The notes below the pieces were generated by a model. That model was not told where the DNA came from. It did no database searches and was given only the letters and a program-made list of their open reading frames with translations. Shown here piece after piece: positions 56,263-64,000 of a DNA stretch of 64,000 nt. The position numbers were made by a program, and so were the translations under genes. The stretch comes from Pseudomonas helleri (GTDB lineage Bacteria > Pseudomonadota > Gammaproteobacteria > Pseudomonadales > Pseudomonadaceae). Each line of letters starts with the position of its first letter. Within the stretch, counting starts at the first letter, position 1. The stretch covers positions 53,435-117,434 of the forward strand of contig NZ_WIWC01000013.1 of assembly GCF_009600315.1 (NCBI RefSeq). The letters run 5' to 3'.

Positions 56263-56823
56263 ATGGCTGTAAAGGGTTTGAAAATTCGTACGGCAGTAAT
56301 CACCGACGCAGAAGCCATCCAGCGCATTTATGCTCCCATTGTTCTAAATACAGCGATCTCATTCGAAGAGACCCCGCCAAGCGTTGAGGAAATTGCTCAG
56401 CGGATAGCGACGACACTTCAGACATATCCCTACCTAGTGGCTGAAGAGGATGGCGAGATCAAGGGCTACGCCTACGCAAGCCAACACAGGGCTCGTCCGG
56501 CCTACCGATGGGCTGTTGACGTGACGGTTTATGTCGCTGAATCAGCTCGCCGGCAGGGCGTTGGCCGTGAGCTCTATGAGACCTTGCTTCCGATTCTTGA
56601 TAAGCAGAGATTTCGCGCAGCGTACGCCGGAATTGCGCAGCCAAACGAAGGCAGTGTGGGCCTGCACGAGTCGCTGGGGTTCGTCCACATCGGCACATAT
56701 CCGGAGGTAGGCTTCAAGCTTGGGAAATGGCACGACGTCGGCTACTGGCGACTCGGGCTGTGTCCGGCAACTCCTCCACTGGAGCCTATTCTCTTTCCTG
56801 AGCTTGAAGTCGCATCACAGTAG
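56263..56823 (+). CDS. arsN1: ArsN1-type arsinothricin/phosphinothricin N-acetyltransferase
   Basis: A 186-residue GNAT acetyltransferase. The family stretches TAISFEETPPS, YRWAVDVTVYV, the acetyl-CoA loop RRQGVGREL and the C-terminal GFKLGKWHDVGYW identify the PAT/ArsN1 group, which acetylates the amino group of phosphinothricin-like antibiotics, including the arsenical arsinothricin. Placement at the edge of an ars cluster supports arsinothricin as the target. It converges on the arsO-like gene. Confidence 0.85.
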   Translation: MAVKGLKIRTAVITDAEAIQRIYAPIVLNTAISFEETPPSVEEIAQRIATTLQTYPYLVAEEDGEIKGYAYASQHRARPAYRWAVDVTVYVAESARRQGVGRELYETLLPILDKQRFRAAYAGIAQPNEGSVGLHESLGFVHIGTYPEVGFKLGKWHDVGYWRLGLCPATPPLEPILFPELEVASQ

Positions 56824-56846
56824 TCCACTCGAATTCTGGGCGTGAG

Positions 56847-57923
56847 CTATCGTGCTGCATCTGTGAGATAGCTTTGCACTTGCTTGACTACATCCCGAGC
56901 GGTGCGGGTTACTCCGATCAATGTCGCAGAGGCGAGCCCCGTCCAATCGCCGTAACCCACCAGCCACAAATTGGGTGACGCAACACTTCGATTTTCGTCC
57001 ACAGCCACTTTACCGTCCAGGCCTACAACGCCCAGGCTGCTCAGGTGGTCGAGCGCGGGAGAAAATCCCGTGCACCAGATGACAACGTCCACCTTTGTTT
57101 CGTCTCCTGATGACCACACAACGCCTGTCGAAGTGAAGCGCTTGAATGGTCGTACGGCATTCAGCACGCCGCGTTCGCGAGCGTCCCTGACCGACGGAAC
57201 CATAACGATGTCTCCGAGCCCTCCTGGCGGCTGCTGAGGTTCCAGGCCCTCCTGCTGCGCCTTCAATCGAGCAGTAGCTCGCTCGAACAGGACGCGGCCA
57301 TCGACCTCATCAGGTAGAAACTTCGGGGCCTCTTGAGTTACCCAGGTTGCCTGAGCCACTTTGGAAACCTCGGCGTAAATCTGGGCTCCCGAGTTGCCAC
57401 CACCGACGACAAGGACAGTTTTCCCCTCAAACTCATCCGGCCCAACGTAATGAGCGGAATGAAGCTGCTGCCCTAGAAACAACTCCTGTCCGGGATAGCT
57501 TGGGATAAATGGGCGGCTCCAGGTGCTTGTTGCACTGATAACCGCTTTGGCCACCCAGGCTCTTCCCTCGGAGACAACCCGTAATCCGTCTTCGATTTTC
57601 TCGACACGGTTTACCCGCGTGGATCGGATGATGGGAAAGTCATATCGACGCTCGTACAGAGTTAGATAGTCGATAACATCGTCCCGCCCAGGAGTCCCCC
57701 CGGATACTGCTGGCATGGGCCAGCCGGCAATAGAGCTCCAAGCAGACGGCGAGAATAGTCGGAGAGAATCCCACCCATGCCGCCAGGCCCCTCCCGGTGC
57801 TGACTCGGCGTCGAGTAATACATAGGAAAGGCCTGTACGCCTCAAGAAATAGGCTACGGTGAGCGCGGATTGGCCACCGCCAATGACCACTACATCAAAT
57901 TTCGAGTTTTGATTCACCAGCAT
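56847..57923 (-). CDS. arsO: ArsO-like flavin-dependent monooxygenase
   Basis: A 358-residue FAD/NAD(P)H enzyme. FAD motif [17 protein letters not shown] near the N-terminus, NADPH motif [17 protein letters not shown] near 165-181 and the CTGFSP distal motif. ArsO-like proteins occur in ars operons, role unclear. It is the last gene of the minus-strand ars operon. A GTG two codons after the ATG at 57923 has better spacing from the GGGGGG stretch and may be the real start. Confidence 0.83.
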   Translation of the reverse strand: MLVNQNSKFDVVVIGGGQSALTVAYFLRRTGLSYVLLDAESAPGGAWRHGWDSLRLFSPSAWSSIAGWPMPAVSGGTPGRDDVIDYLTLYERRYDFPIIRSTRVNRVEKIEDGLRVVSEGRAWVAKAVISATSTWSRPFIPSYPGQELFLGQQLHSAHYVGPDEFEGKTVLVVGGGNSGAQIYAEVSKVAQATWVTQEAPKFLPDEVDGRVLFERATARLKAQQEGLEPQQPPGGLGDIVMVPSVRDARERGVLNAVRPFKRFTSTGVVWSSGDETKVDVVIWCTGFSPALDHLSSLGVVGLDGKVAVDENRSVASPNLWLVGYGDWTGLASATLIGVTRTARDVVKQVQSYLTDAAR

Positions 57924-57952
57924 CCCCCCAGGCCCATCTGCTTTACATCGGT

Positions 57953-58375
57953 TTAAACCCTGCGGCCATTCTCATCAATGACGACTTGTCCGTCTTCTTT
58001 GACGAAGCTGCCGCGCTGCTCTTGCGGCAGAAGGTCGAGGACTGCCTCTGACGGTCGACACAAGCGTGTGCCCAAGGGCGTCACGACGATGGGGCGATTG
58101 ATCAGGATGGGGTGAGCCATCATGGCATCGATGAGCTGATCATCAGTAAGTGACGTATCGCCCAGTCCCAACTCCTCGTAAGGAGTGCCTTTGATGCGAA
58201 GCAGGGCCCGCACCTCAATACCCATATCCTTGATCAACCTGACAAGCGTGGTGCGGTCAGGTGGGGTCTGTAGGTACTCGATAACAGTCGGCTCTTCTCC
58301 GCTGTTGCGGATCAGCTCCAAGGTGTTGCGAGAGGTGCCACATTGCGGGTTGTGATAGATCGTGATCTGGCTCAT
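57953..58375 (-). CDS. arsC: Arsenate reductase, glutaredoxin-dependent type
   Basis: A 140-residue ArsC of the E. coli R773 type: [20 protein letters not shown] has the active Cys in NPQCGTSR near residue 12. [20 protein letters not shown] supplies conserved arginines. It reduces arsenate to arsenite with glutathione/glutaredoxin. The ATG at 58375 was chosen over 58390 on family N-terminus. Confidence 0.94.
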   Translation of the reverse strand: MSQITIYHNPQCGTSRNTLELIRNSGEEPTVIEYLQTPPDRTTLVRLIKDMGIEVRALLRIKGTPYEELGLGDTSLTDDQLIDAMMAHPILINRPIVVTPLGTRLCRPSEAVLDLLPQEQRGSFVKEDGQVVIDENGRRV

Positions 58376-58395
58376 ACAGTTTCCTCGCACTGACG

Positions 58396-59109
58396 TTAGA
58401 TGGAGCGCTGGTTGACGCGTTTGGAAAGCTCTTCGGCGGACTCTTTGCGCTCGGAGTACCGATCAACCAAATAATCCTGGCGATCCCGCAACAGCAGGGT
58501 GAACTTCATCAGCTCTTCCATCACGTCCACGAGTCGGTCGTAGTACGAGGACGGCTTCATACGACCTGCCTCGTCGAACTCGGTAAATGCCTTGGCCACC
58601 GAAGATTGGTTTGGGATGGTGAACATCCGCATCCATCGGCCCAGTACGCGCAGCTGATTGACCACGTTGAAAGATTGCGAGCCGCCGCAGACCTGCATCA
58701 CTGCAAGGGTTTTGCCTTGCGTAGGCCGTACAGCGCCCATCGCCAGCGGTACCCAGTCAATTTGGGCTTTGAATACTGCGCTCATGGAGCCGTGACGCTC
58801 AGGGGAGCACCACACCTGCCCCTCAGACCATTGCATCAGCTCGCGCAGCTCAGCGACCTTGGGATGTGTATCGGGAGCGTCATCCGGCAGCGGGAGACCT
58901 GATGGGTCAAAGATCTTGGTTTCGGCGCCAAACTCTTCCAACAAGCGGGCTGCTTCCTGAGTCACCAGCCGGCTGAAAGAGCGCTCTCGCGTCGATCCGT
59001 ACAAAAGCAGAATTCGAGGCTTATGGAGCGAAGGCGTACGAGGTGCCAGTTGCTCCAACGAAGGAATGTCGATCAGGTCGGCGTGAACGTTCGGCAATGT
59101 CTCTTGCAT
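58396..59109 (-). CDS. arsH: ArsH, NADPH-dependent FMN organoarsenical oxidase
   Basis: A 237-residue flavodoxin-fold protein. [20 protein letters not shown] is the FMN phosphate loop (about 34-53) and [20 protein letters not shown] a family hallmark (about 100-119). ArsH oxidises trivalent organoarsenicals to less toxic pentavalent forms. Lies between two arsC genes. Confidence 0.95.
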   Translation of the reverse strand: MQETLPNVHADLIDIPSLEQLAPRTPSLHKPRILLLYGSTRERSFSRLVTQEAARLLEEFGAETKIFDPSGLPLPDDAPDTHPKVAELRELMQWSEGQVWCSPERHGSMSAVFKAQIDWVPLAMGAVRPTQGKTLAVMQVCGGSQSFNVVNQLRVLGRWMRMFTIPNQSSVAKAFTEFDEAGRMKPSSYYDRLVDVMEELMKFTLLLRDRQDYLVDRYSERKESAEELSKRVNQRSI

Positions 59110-59156
59110 ATAAACTCCTACGGCGGCGCCTGGTTGGGTGCCGCCTCGGTTGATCT

Positions 59157-59627
59157 TTAAAGCGAACCGATGCGGTTCAGTTCAGCTTTCAACTGGTCAG
59201 TGCTGATGGTCTTCAGTGGCAGCGCAAGAAATGCGCTCACGCGCTCGTGAATTTTGGCGAGTGTGGTTTCAAACGCAGCGGTGATCTCGGCTTCCGACCC
59301 GCTAGCCTCAGACGGGTCGGCCAGCCCCCAATGCGCCTTCAAAGCTGGCCCGAAGAAGATTGGGCATGCCTCACCTGCAGCCCGGTCACAGACAGTGATC
59401 ACGATGTCTGGCGGCGAGCCTTCAAAAGCGTCCGAAGCCTTGCTGCTTAAGCCCGCAGTAGAGATACCCGCCGCCTCCAGTGTCTGCAGTGCCCTTTGAT
59501 TCACCCGGCCACTGGGAAAGCTCCCCGAGCTGACCGCTTCTACGCCTTCAGGCGCCAGGTGATTGAACAGCGCCTCGGACAGAATGCTGCGGCAGCTGTT
59601 GTGGGTGCACATGAACAAGACTTTCAT
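59157..59627 (-). CDS. arsC: Arsenate reductase, low-molecular-weight phosphatase type (copy 1)
   Basis: A 156-residue protein with the P-loop MCTHNSCRS (Cys7) and [15 protein letters not shown]. The fold is that of LMW protein tyrosine phosphatases as in S. aureus pI258 Ars[19 protein letters not shown] supplies the resolving Cys candidates. It lies 17 bases after arsB. Confidence 0.9.
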   Translation of the reverse strand: MKVLFMCTHNSCRSILSEALFNHLAPEGVEAVSSGSFPSGRVNQRALQTLEAAGISTAGLSSKASDAFEGSPPDIVITVCDRAAGEACPIFFGPALKAHWGLADPSEASGSEAEITAAFETTLAKIHERVSAFLALPLKTISTDQLKAELNRIGSL

Positions 59628-59643
59628 CAGAAGATTCCTTGAT

Positions 59644-60927
59644 TCAGAAACTGAGGCGCAATGCCAGGGCAGACAAGGTGGCGACGAGGATAGGCAGGGT
59701 CAGCACGATCCCAGTCTTGAAGTAGTAACCCCAGCTGATCTTGATGTCCTTCTTGGCCAGCACATGCAGCCACAGCAGCGTGGCCAGACTGCCAATTGGA
59801 GTGATCTTCGGGCCTAGATCGCAGCCAATGATGTTGGCGTACACCATCGCTTGCTGTACGACGCCATCAACTTCGGCGGCATGAATGGATAAGGCGCCAA
59901 CCAGAACCGTAGGCATGTTATTCATGATCGAAGACAGCAATGCTGTTAGCAGCCCTGTACCCAGGGACGCGCCCCAAACGCCATAACCGGCGAACACGTT
60001 CAGGATCTGCGCGATGTGGTCGGTCAGGCCCGCGTTCTTCAAGCCATAGACGACCAGATACATACCCAAGGAAAAAATCACCACTTGCCATGGGGCCTCT
60101 TTGAGCACCTTGCTTGTGTTGATGGCGTGACCACGAGCCGCGATGACATAGAGAATGAACGCACAGACCGCTGCAATGGCGCTGATTGGCACCCCCAATG
60201 GCTCAATGACAAAGAAGCCGATCAGGAGTAGTGCCAGCACCCACCAGCCGGCTACAAACGTGGCCCGGTCGTGGATTGCCTCGTCCGGATTGTTCAGTTG
60301 GTTGAGGTCATAGGTCTTTGGTAAATCTTTGCGGAAAAACCACAGCAGCATGGCTAATGTCGCTGCCACGCTGACGATGTTTACCGGCACCATGATCGAA
60401 GCATATTCGTTGAAGCCGATATCGAAGTAGTCGGCAGAAACGATGTTGACCAGGTTGGAAACCACCAGCGGTAAGCTCGCCGTGTCGGCGATAAAACCGG
60501 CTGCCATGACGAATGCCAAAGTAGCCGCAGGAGAAAAACGCAACGCCAGCAACATCGCGATCACAATGGGTGTGAGGATCAATGCTGCTCCGTCATTGGC
60601 GAACAGGGCCGACACCGCTGCGCCAAGCAGGACGATAAATGCGAACAGCTTGCGGGTGCTTCCGCCTCCCCATCGGGCCACATGCAGCGCAGCCCATTTA
60701 AAAAAGCCTGCCTCATCAAGCAGCAAACTGATGATGATGACCGCGATGAAAGTTCCGGTAGCATTCCAGACGATGCGCCAGACCTCGGGTATGTCTGCAA
60801 GAGTAACGACGCCTGCCAGCAACGCCACGATGGCACCCAACGTGGCACTCCAACCAACTCCGAGCCCTTTAGGCTGCCAGATGACGAGCACGATGGTGGC
60901 GATAAATATCAATACGGCAATCAGCAT
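59644..60927 (-). CDS. arsB: Arsenite efflux transporter ArsB
   Basis: A 427-residue protein with about 12 hydrophobic segments, starting [40 protein letters not shown] and [20 protein letters not shown] are the conserved ArsB loops. It pumps arsenite and antimonite out of the cytoplasm. Confidence 0.96.
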   Translation of the reverse strand: MLIAVLIFIATIVLVIWQPKGLGVGWSATLGAIVALLAGVVTLADIPEVWRIVWNATGTFIAVIIISLLLDEAGFFKWAALHVARWGGGSTRKLFAFIVLLGAAVSALFANDGAALILTPIVIAMLLALRFSPAATLAFVMAAGFIADTASLPLVVSNLVNIVSADYFDIGFNEYASIMVPVNIVSVAATLAMLLWFFRKDLPKTYDLNQLNNPDEAIHDRATFVAGWWVLALLLIGFFVIEPLGVPISAIAAVCAFILYVIAARGHAINTSKVLKEAPWQVVIFSLGMYLVVYGLKNAGLTDHIAQILNVFAGYGVWGASLGTGLLTALLSSIMNNMPTVLVGALSIHAAEVDGVVQQAMVYANIIGCDLGPKITPIGSLATLLWLHVLAKKDIKISWGYYFKTGIVLTLPILVATLSALALRLSF

Positions 60928-60951
60928 TTCGTTAATCCGGTTGGGCGTGAA

Positions 60952-61308
60952 TCAGCTGCACACGGCCTGGTTGATCGGACGGTCGTTCATACCGCACAGG
61001 CGTTTAGTATCGGTTTCCAGCCATTGCTGATTGGCGTCTACGACTTCTTTCAAAACCGCAGTTACCCACGCAGGCAAATCGGGGTTCAGGCGGTAGTACA
61101 CCCACTGACCTTGCCGGCGATCCATCAACAAACCAGCAGAACGCAGCAGGGCCAAATGACGAGAAATCTTCGGCTGGTTCAGGTCGAGTGCCGCCGTCAG
61201 CTCGCAGACACACAGCTCGCCTTCGCTCACGACGAGCAGGGAAATTTTGGCTCGGGTGTCATCCGCCAAGCACTTGAATAACGTGGTGGGGTTCATGGGT
61301 TCTGTCAT
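60952..61308 (-). CDS. arsR: Arsenite-responsive repressor ArsR
   Basis: A 118-residue winged-helix protein. The sensor ELCVCEL (CVC pair near residues 33-35) lies at the start of the DNA-binding helix NQPKISRHLALLRSAGLL, as in the E. coli R773 type. It should repress this operon until As(III) or Sb(III) binds. It overlaps the upstream arsC gene by ATGA. Confidence 0.95.
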   Translation of the reverse strand: MTEPMNPTTLFKCLADDTRAKISLLVVSEGELCVCELTAALDLNQPKISRHLALLRSAGLLMDRRQGQWVYYRLNPDLPAWVTAVLKEVVDANQQWLETDTKRLCGMNDRPINQAVCS

Positions 61309-61727
61309 AGATCCTCCAGGTGTTTGGTCTTGACCAAAACGAAGAGCTTGATGCGCTCGTGGATGTCGTGGAGCGTGTGGCGAAATGCACCGGGATCATC
61401 GCTCGTTACTGGGTCAGGAAAGTCCCAGGCAATGACTTCACCTGCACTGGGCATTGGTAGGCACTCGCTGGCGGATTTATCGCAAAGAGTGATTACGTAA
61501 TCGAATCGATCAGCTTGAAACTCGCTGATGGACTTGCTTCGCAGGCCCGTCGCATCGACTCCAACTGCCTCCAACGCCTGAATCGTGCGCGTATCAACCT
61601 CAGACGGTTGGGATCCTCCGCTGAAGGCCTCGAAGCGCGGGTCGGTGTGACGCAGCAAAGCCTCTGCAAGCTGGGAGCGGGCTGAGTTGGCAACGCACAC
61701 GAAAAGCACTTTGATAGCAGGGGTCAT
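61305..61727 (-). CDS. arsC: Arsenate reductase, low-molecular-weight phosphatase type (copy 2)
   Basis: A 140-residue protein, first gene of the operon. MTPAIKVLFVCVANSARSQL contains the P-loop CVANSARS; VITLCDKSASECLPMP holds the redox Cys pair. It differs clearly from copy 1 (59157-59627), so it was not made by a recent tandem duplication. An in-frame start at 61904 would run through the promoter; ATG 61727 is chosen. Confidence 0.88.
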   Translation of the reverse strand: MTPAIKVLFVCVANSARSQLAEALLRHTDPRFEAFSGGSQPSEVDTRTIQALEAVGVDATGLRSKSISEFQADRFDYVITLCDKSASECLPMPSAGEVIAWDFPDPVTSDDPGAFRHTLHDIHERIKLFVLVKTKHLEDL

Positions 61728-61752
61728 GACTAGACTCGATGCATATGGAAAA

Positions 61753-61794
61753 TCGAATATACGCTTTGGCATATATTCGGTAAAGCGAATATGA
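61753..61794. promoter_or_regulatory. Candidate ArsR operator between divergent arsC and arsN2
   Basis: TCGAATATA (61753-61761) and TATATTCG (61772-61779) form a dyad, and GCGAATATGA (61785-61794) repeats the half site. The AT-rich dyad in the divergent gap fits an ArsR site controlling both directions. Confidence 0.6.
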
Positions 61795-61856
61795 TGACTA
61801 CGGCTTCGGCTTGGGCCGTAACAGTCCATGCAAAGCGGCACAAAGGAGATGAAAGG

Positions 61857-62318
61857 ATGGAGTGGGAGATGATGATCCAGGCAACGGAAATAGCCGGTGG
61901 GCAATGGCAGCGCTTTCGCGATGCACTGAAATCTGCTGACCTTCCATCAGACGATATTGATCTTCCTGGCCGAACCTTTTTTGAGTTCACGCTGGACAGT
62001 GAGACGGTCGCATGGGGAGGATTCGAAACGCATGGTACGAACGGGTTGCTGCGCTCTCTGGTCGTGGAGCCCGCATACAGATCGAAAGGGGTTGGAGCTG
62101 AAATGCTTCGAGTCATTGAAGCGATAGCCGCCGGGCAGGGAATCGCTCGATTTCATTTGCTGACAACAACTGCATCAGGCTTTTTTGAACGGCAGGGCTA
62201 CGCACTGAACCAGCGAGGCTCTGCGCCGTCTCTGATCTCACAGACGGAGCAGTTTAGGGGGCTTTGCCCTGGCTCGGCTTGCTACATGTGCAAGGCGTTA
62301 CCATTCGACAATGGCTGA
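61857..62318 (+). CDS. arsN2: ArsN2-type GNAT acetyltransferase
   Basis: A 153-residue GNAT protein. LLRSLVVEPAYRSKGVGAEML is the acetyl-CoA motif and FHLLTTTASGFFERQGYAL the C-terminal one; this matches the ArsN2 group found in ars clusters. Substrate unknown. AAGGAG is 8 bases before ATG 61857; a start at 61791 would lie inside the operator. Confidence 0.8.
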   Translation: MEWEMMIQATEIAGGQWQRFRDALKSADLPSDDIDLPGRTFFEFTLDSETVAWGGFETHGTNGLLRSLVVEPAYRSKGVGAEMLRVIEAIAAGQGIARFHLLTTTASGFFERQGYALNQRGSAPSLISQTEQFRGLCPGSACYMCKALPFDNG

Positions 62319-62378
62319 TAGTCTGCCCATCCGATAGCCTGGGAGGTAGTGCCCAGTTTCGACCGATCCTTTACATGT

Positions 62379-62395
62379 GCGCGTACATGCACATA
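62379..62395 (+). promoter_or_regulatory. Shared 17-base motif, copy 1 (before regulator gene)
   Basis: GCGCGTACATGCACATA ends 10 bases before the regulator's ATG. It overlaps the dyad ATGTGC...GCACAT (62375-62394). It matches copy 2 at 62784-62800 in 15 of 17 positions. Confidence 0.5.
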
Positions 62396-62405
62396 TAGTC
62401 GCTAC

Positions 62406-62753
62406 ATGACCTTATTACTGAACCGAACCCAGGCAATCGAGGCCGCCATAGAGTCGCTGGACGGTGCATTCTTCAAAGCCCTCTGTGAGCCACCGCGAAT
62501 CGCAGTGCTGAAGCGCGTAATGCTACTAGGCCGTGCTGATGTCACTGAAATTGCGGCTGACTTACCTCAAGAGCGTTCGGTTGTGTCTCGCCACCTTCAG
62601 GTGCTACTAGAGGCGGGGATCGTTAGAGCCACTAAGATAGGGCGCCAGATGTTCTATGAAGTGGACGGCCCAGCCATTATCAAGCGTCTAGAGGCCATCC
62701 TCATCCACACCAAAAGCATCGTTCCACTGTGCTGTCCAGGCGAAAAGGTCTGA
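62406..62753 (+). CDS. ArsR-family winged-helix regulator (second)
   Basis: A 115-residue protein. DVTEIAADLPQERSVVSRHLQVLLEAGIVRATKIGRQMFYEV (about residues 45-86) is the winged helix. It lacks the CVC motif of the other ArsR; a Cys pair near the C-terminus (PLCCPGE) is a candidate metal or thiol sensor. It is followed at 56 bases by a flavin monooxygenase with the same upstream motif, so it probably controls itself and that gene. Confidence 0.82.
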   Translation: MTLLLNRTQAIEAAIESLDGAFFKALCEPPRIAVLKRVMLLGRADVTEIAADLPQERSVVSRHLQVLLEAGIVRATKIGRQMFYEVDGPAIIKRLEAILIHTKSIVPLCCPGEKV

Positions 62754-62783
62754 GCCTTTTTTTGCATAAATACGTGCATGAGT

Positions 62784-62800
62784 GCGCATACATGAACATA
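62784..62800 (+). promoter_or_regulatory. Shared 17-base motif, copy 2 (before monooxygenase gene)
   Basis: GCGCATACATGAACATA ends 9 bases before the chosen ATG at 62810, almost the same spacing as copy 1 to its gene. It covers an earlier possible ATG at 62792. Confidence 0.5.
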
Positions 62801-62809
62801 AGCAGTCAG

Positions 62810-63877
62810 ATGTTGGATGTTATTGTCATTGGTGCTGGCCAAGCAGGGTTGGCTACCGGTTGGCACCTGAAGCAGCACGGCCTCAATTTCCGCATTTTTG
62901 ATGAGCAATCGCAGCCTGGGGGGAACTGGCGTAATTACTACGATAGCCTTGAATTGTTCTCGCCAGCAGCATATTCCTCTCTTCCGGGGCTTCCATTTCC
63001 TGGAGCAGCAGGCCACTACCCTTCTCGGGATGAAGTAGTGCGTTATCTGGAAGGTTATGCCGACTTCTTCCGGTTACCTATCCTTCAAGGGATTAGGGTC
63101 GCGAACGTAGGTCAGGAAGGCGAAGGATTTCGGATCACTGCAGCGAACGGACAAAGCTTTTGTGCGAGAGCGGTGGTCGTGGCCTCAGGAGCCTTCAGTC
63201 GTCCCTACGTACCCGATATCCCTGGGCTCAAGAACTTCAGCGGCACTCAGCTTCACAGTGCTCATTATCGGAATGCAGAAGCATTTAGTGGGCAACGCAT
63301 CGTCGTAGTTGGCGCTGCTAACTCGGCTGTACAAATCGCTTACGATTTATCCAAAGTTGCAACCGTGACTCTGGCCACGCGAGAGGCGATTCGATTCGCG
63401 CCACAACGGATATTAGGAGCAGATTTTCATACTTGGTTGAAATGGACAGGCCTAGAGAAAACTAAGTGGCTAAACGATCAAAGCACGCCTGTACTGGACG
63501 ACGGTACGTACAGAAAGGCTCTGAGATCCGGACGCTTCAATCAAGCAGCAATGTTCTCCGAGGTCACTTCAACAGGCGTTATTTGGGCCGAAGGGCAGCA
63601 TGAAACCGTTGATAGCCTGATTTTTGCCACTGGCTATCGTCCGAACCTGCCATTTCTCCAAGGCCTTCCAGTAATGGATGAGCAGGGACGAGTGGCGCAG
63701 CGCGACGGGCGAGCCGTTCATGTTCCAGGCTTGTACTTTGTAGGCTTGCCCAAACAACGCAACTTCGCTTCTGCAACCCTACGAGGAGTGGGGCCTGATG
63801 CCGAACAAATACTTCGGTATTTGCTAAAGCGAGTTCGTAAGTTAGAAGCCGCCCCGACGCTCGTAACGCAAAACTGA
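62810..63877 (+). CDS. Flavin-containing monooxygenase-like oxidoreductase (CzcO/ArsO group)
   Basis: A ~355-residue two-dinucleotide-domain enzyme: VIVIGAGQAGLATGWHL at the N-terminus for FAD, IVVVGAANSAVQIAYDL for NADPH (GAANS in place of the usual GxGxS/G) and FATGYRPN. It resembles the ArsO-like protein at 56847-57923 in layout but not closely in sequence. A start at 62792 (MNISSQMLDV) is possible; 62810 is preferred because the 17-base motif overlaps the former. Confidence 0.82.
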   Translation: MLDVIVIGAGQAGLATGWHLKQHGLNFRIFDEQSQPGGNWRNYYDSLELFSPAAYSSLPGLPFPGAAGHYPSRDEVVRYLEGYADFFRLPILQGIRVANVGQEGEGFRITAANGQSFCARAVVVASGAFSRPYVPDIPGLKNFSGTQLHSAHYRNAEAFSGQRIVVVGAANSAVQIAYDLSKVATVTLATREAIRFAPQRILGADFHTWLKWTGLEKTKWLNDQSTPVLDDGTYRKALRSGRFNQAAMFSEVTSTGVIWAEGQHETVDSLIFATGYRPNLPFLQGLPVMDEQGRVAQRDGRAVHVPGLYFVGLPKQRNFASATLRGVGPDAEQILRYLLKRVRKLEAAPTLVTQN

Positions 63878-64000
63878 GCCGCTGGCGTCCGAAAAAACAA
63901 GAGTCCGTAGCTAGTGAAAAACCGTATGCGATCCATAAACCCCACCTGCCCAACAGTGGGTTAACGGCTTACCGTGGCATTTCTGGCGAGCAGTTCCACG
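63878..64000. other. Right edge of window
   Basis: Only 123 bases. A small hairpin with CCCAC/GTGGG arms is at about 63946-63960; no gene start or att site is evident. The island has not ended here as far as I can see. Confidence 0.4.

Overview
The window is chromosomal DNA from a Pseudomonas, most likely the fluorescens lineage. The order rep-xpt, kauB, rpmG-rpmB, oligopeptide-binding protein, radC, coaBC-dut-algC-argB, pyrE-crc, DUF4870 and rph is the order I know from P. aeruginosa (PA5295-PA5334 area). Paired Pseudomonas-type REP palindromes sit between several of these genes. All calls were made by reading the sequence; no database search was run.

Core part (1-41.5 kb). 1-2353 is a phospholipid-metabolism cluster: the end of a dual-specificity-phosphatase protein, a small membrane protein, a PlsC-type acyltransferase and a CdsA-like enzyme, resembling ynbBD of E. 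coli. 2359-22486 holds the housekeeping block: a c-di-GMP phosphodiesterase, Rep helicase, purine salvage, aldehyde dehydrogenase, two small periplasmic I78-type inhibitors, ribosomal proteins L33 and L28, CoA, dUTP, exopolysaccharide, arginine and pyrimidine synthesis, and the catabolite-repression protein Crc. After rph the order departs from the yicC-gmk order I know. 22760-41040 carries a CitMHS transporter, a Na/Pi cotransporter, an M16 peptidase, a serine acetyltransferase, folA, the DUF2868/DUF3482 pair, a 2-aminoethylphosphonate uptake operon with an FAD oxidoreductase and a LysR regulator, and the cadA/cadR metal-efflux pair.

Island (41.5 kb to at least 63.9 kb). The core stops inside thyA: only its 3' third is present, and it abuts DNA with three copies of TGCACATTA-like motifs. 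No integrase or transposase lies in the window, so the element continues to the right. Its first half (41.8-54.1 kb) looks like a defence or nucleic-acid-modification locus. It has an OLD/TOPRIM ATPase, a plus-strand operon (small protein, PfkB kinase fused to a nucleoside 2-deoxyribosyltransferase, QueC-like synthase, SagB-type nitroreductase), a converging minus-strand set (papain-like cysteine protease, D12 adenine methyltransferase, OGG-like glycosylase), and a two-TM protein plus cupin pair. QueC-like and OGG-like proteins together recall type IV CBASS, but I see no CD-NTase and no TGT-like gene, so this appears to be a different and possibly undescribed system.

The second half (56.2-63.9 kb) is an arsenic-resistance cluster: arsN1, arsO-like monooxygenase, three arsenate reductases of two folds, arsH, arsB, arsR and arsN2. 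A second ArsR-family regulator paired with another flavin monooxygenase follows. The ~2 kb between the two halves is mostly non-coding, with a conserved small repeat protein and a strong inverted repeat that may mark a recombination site.
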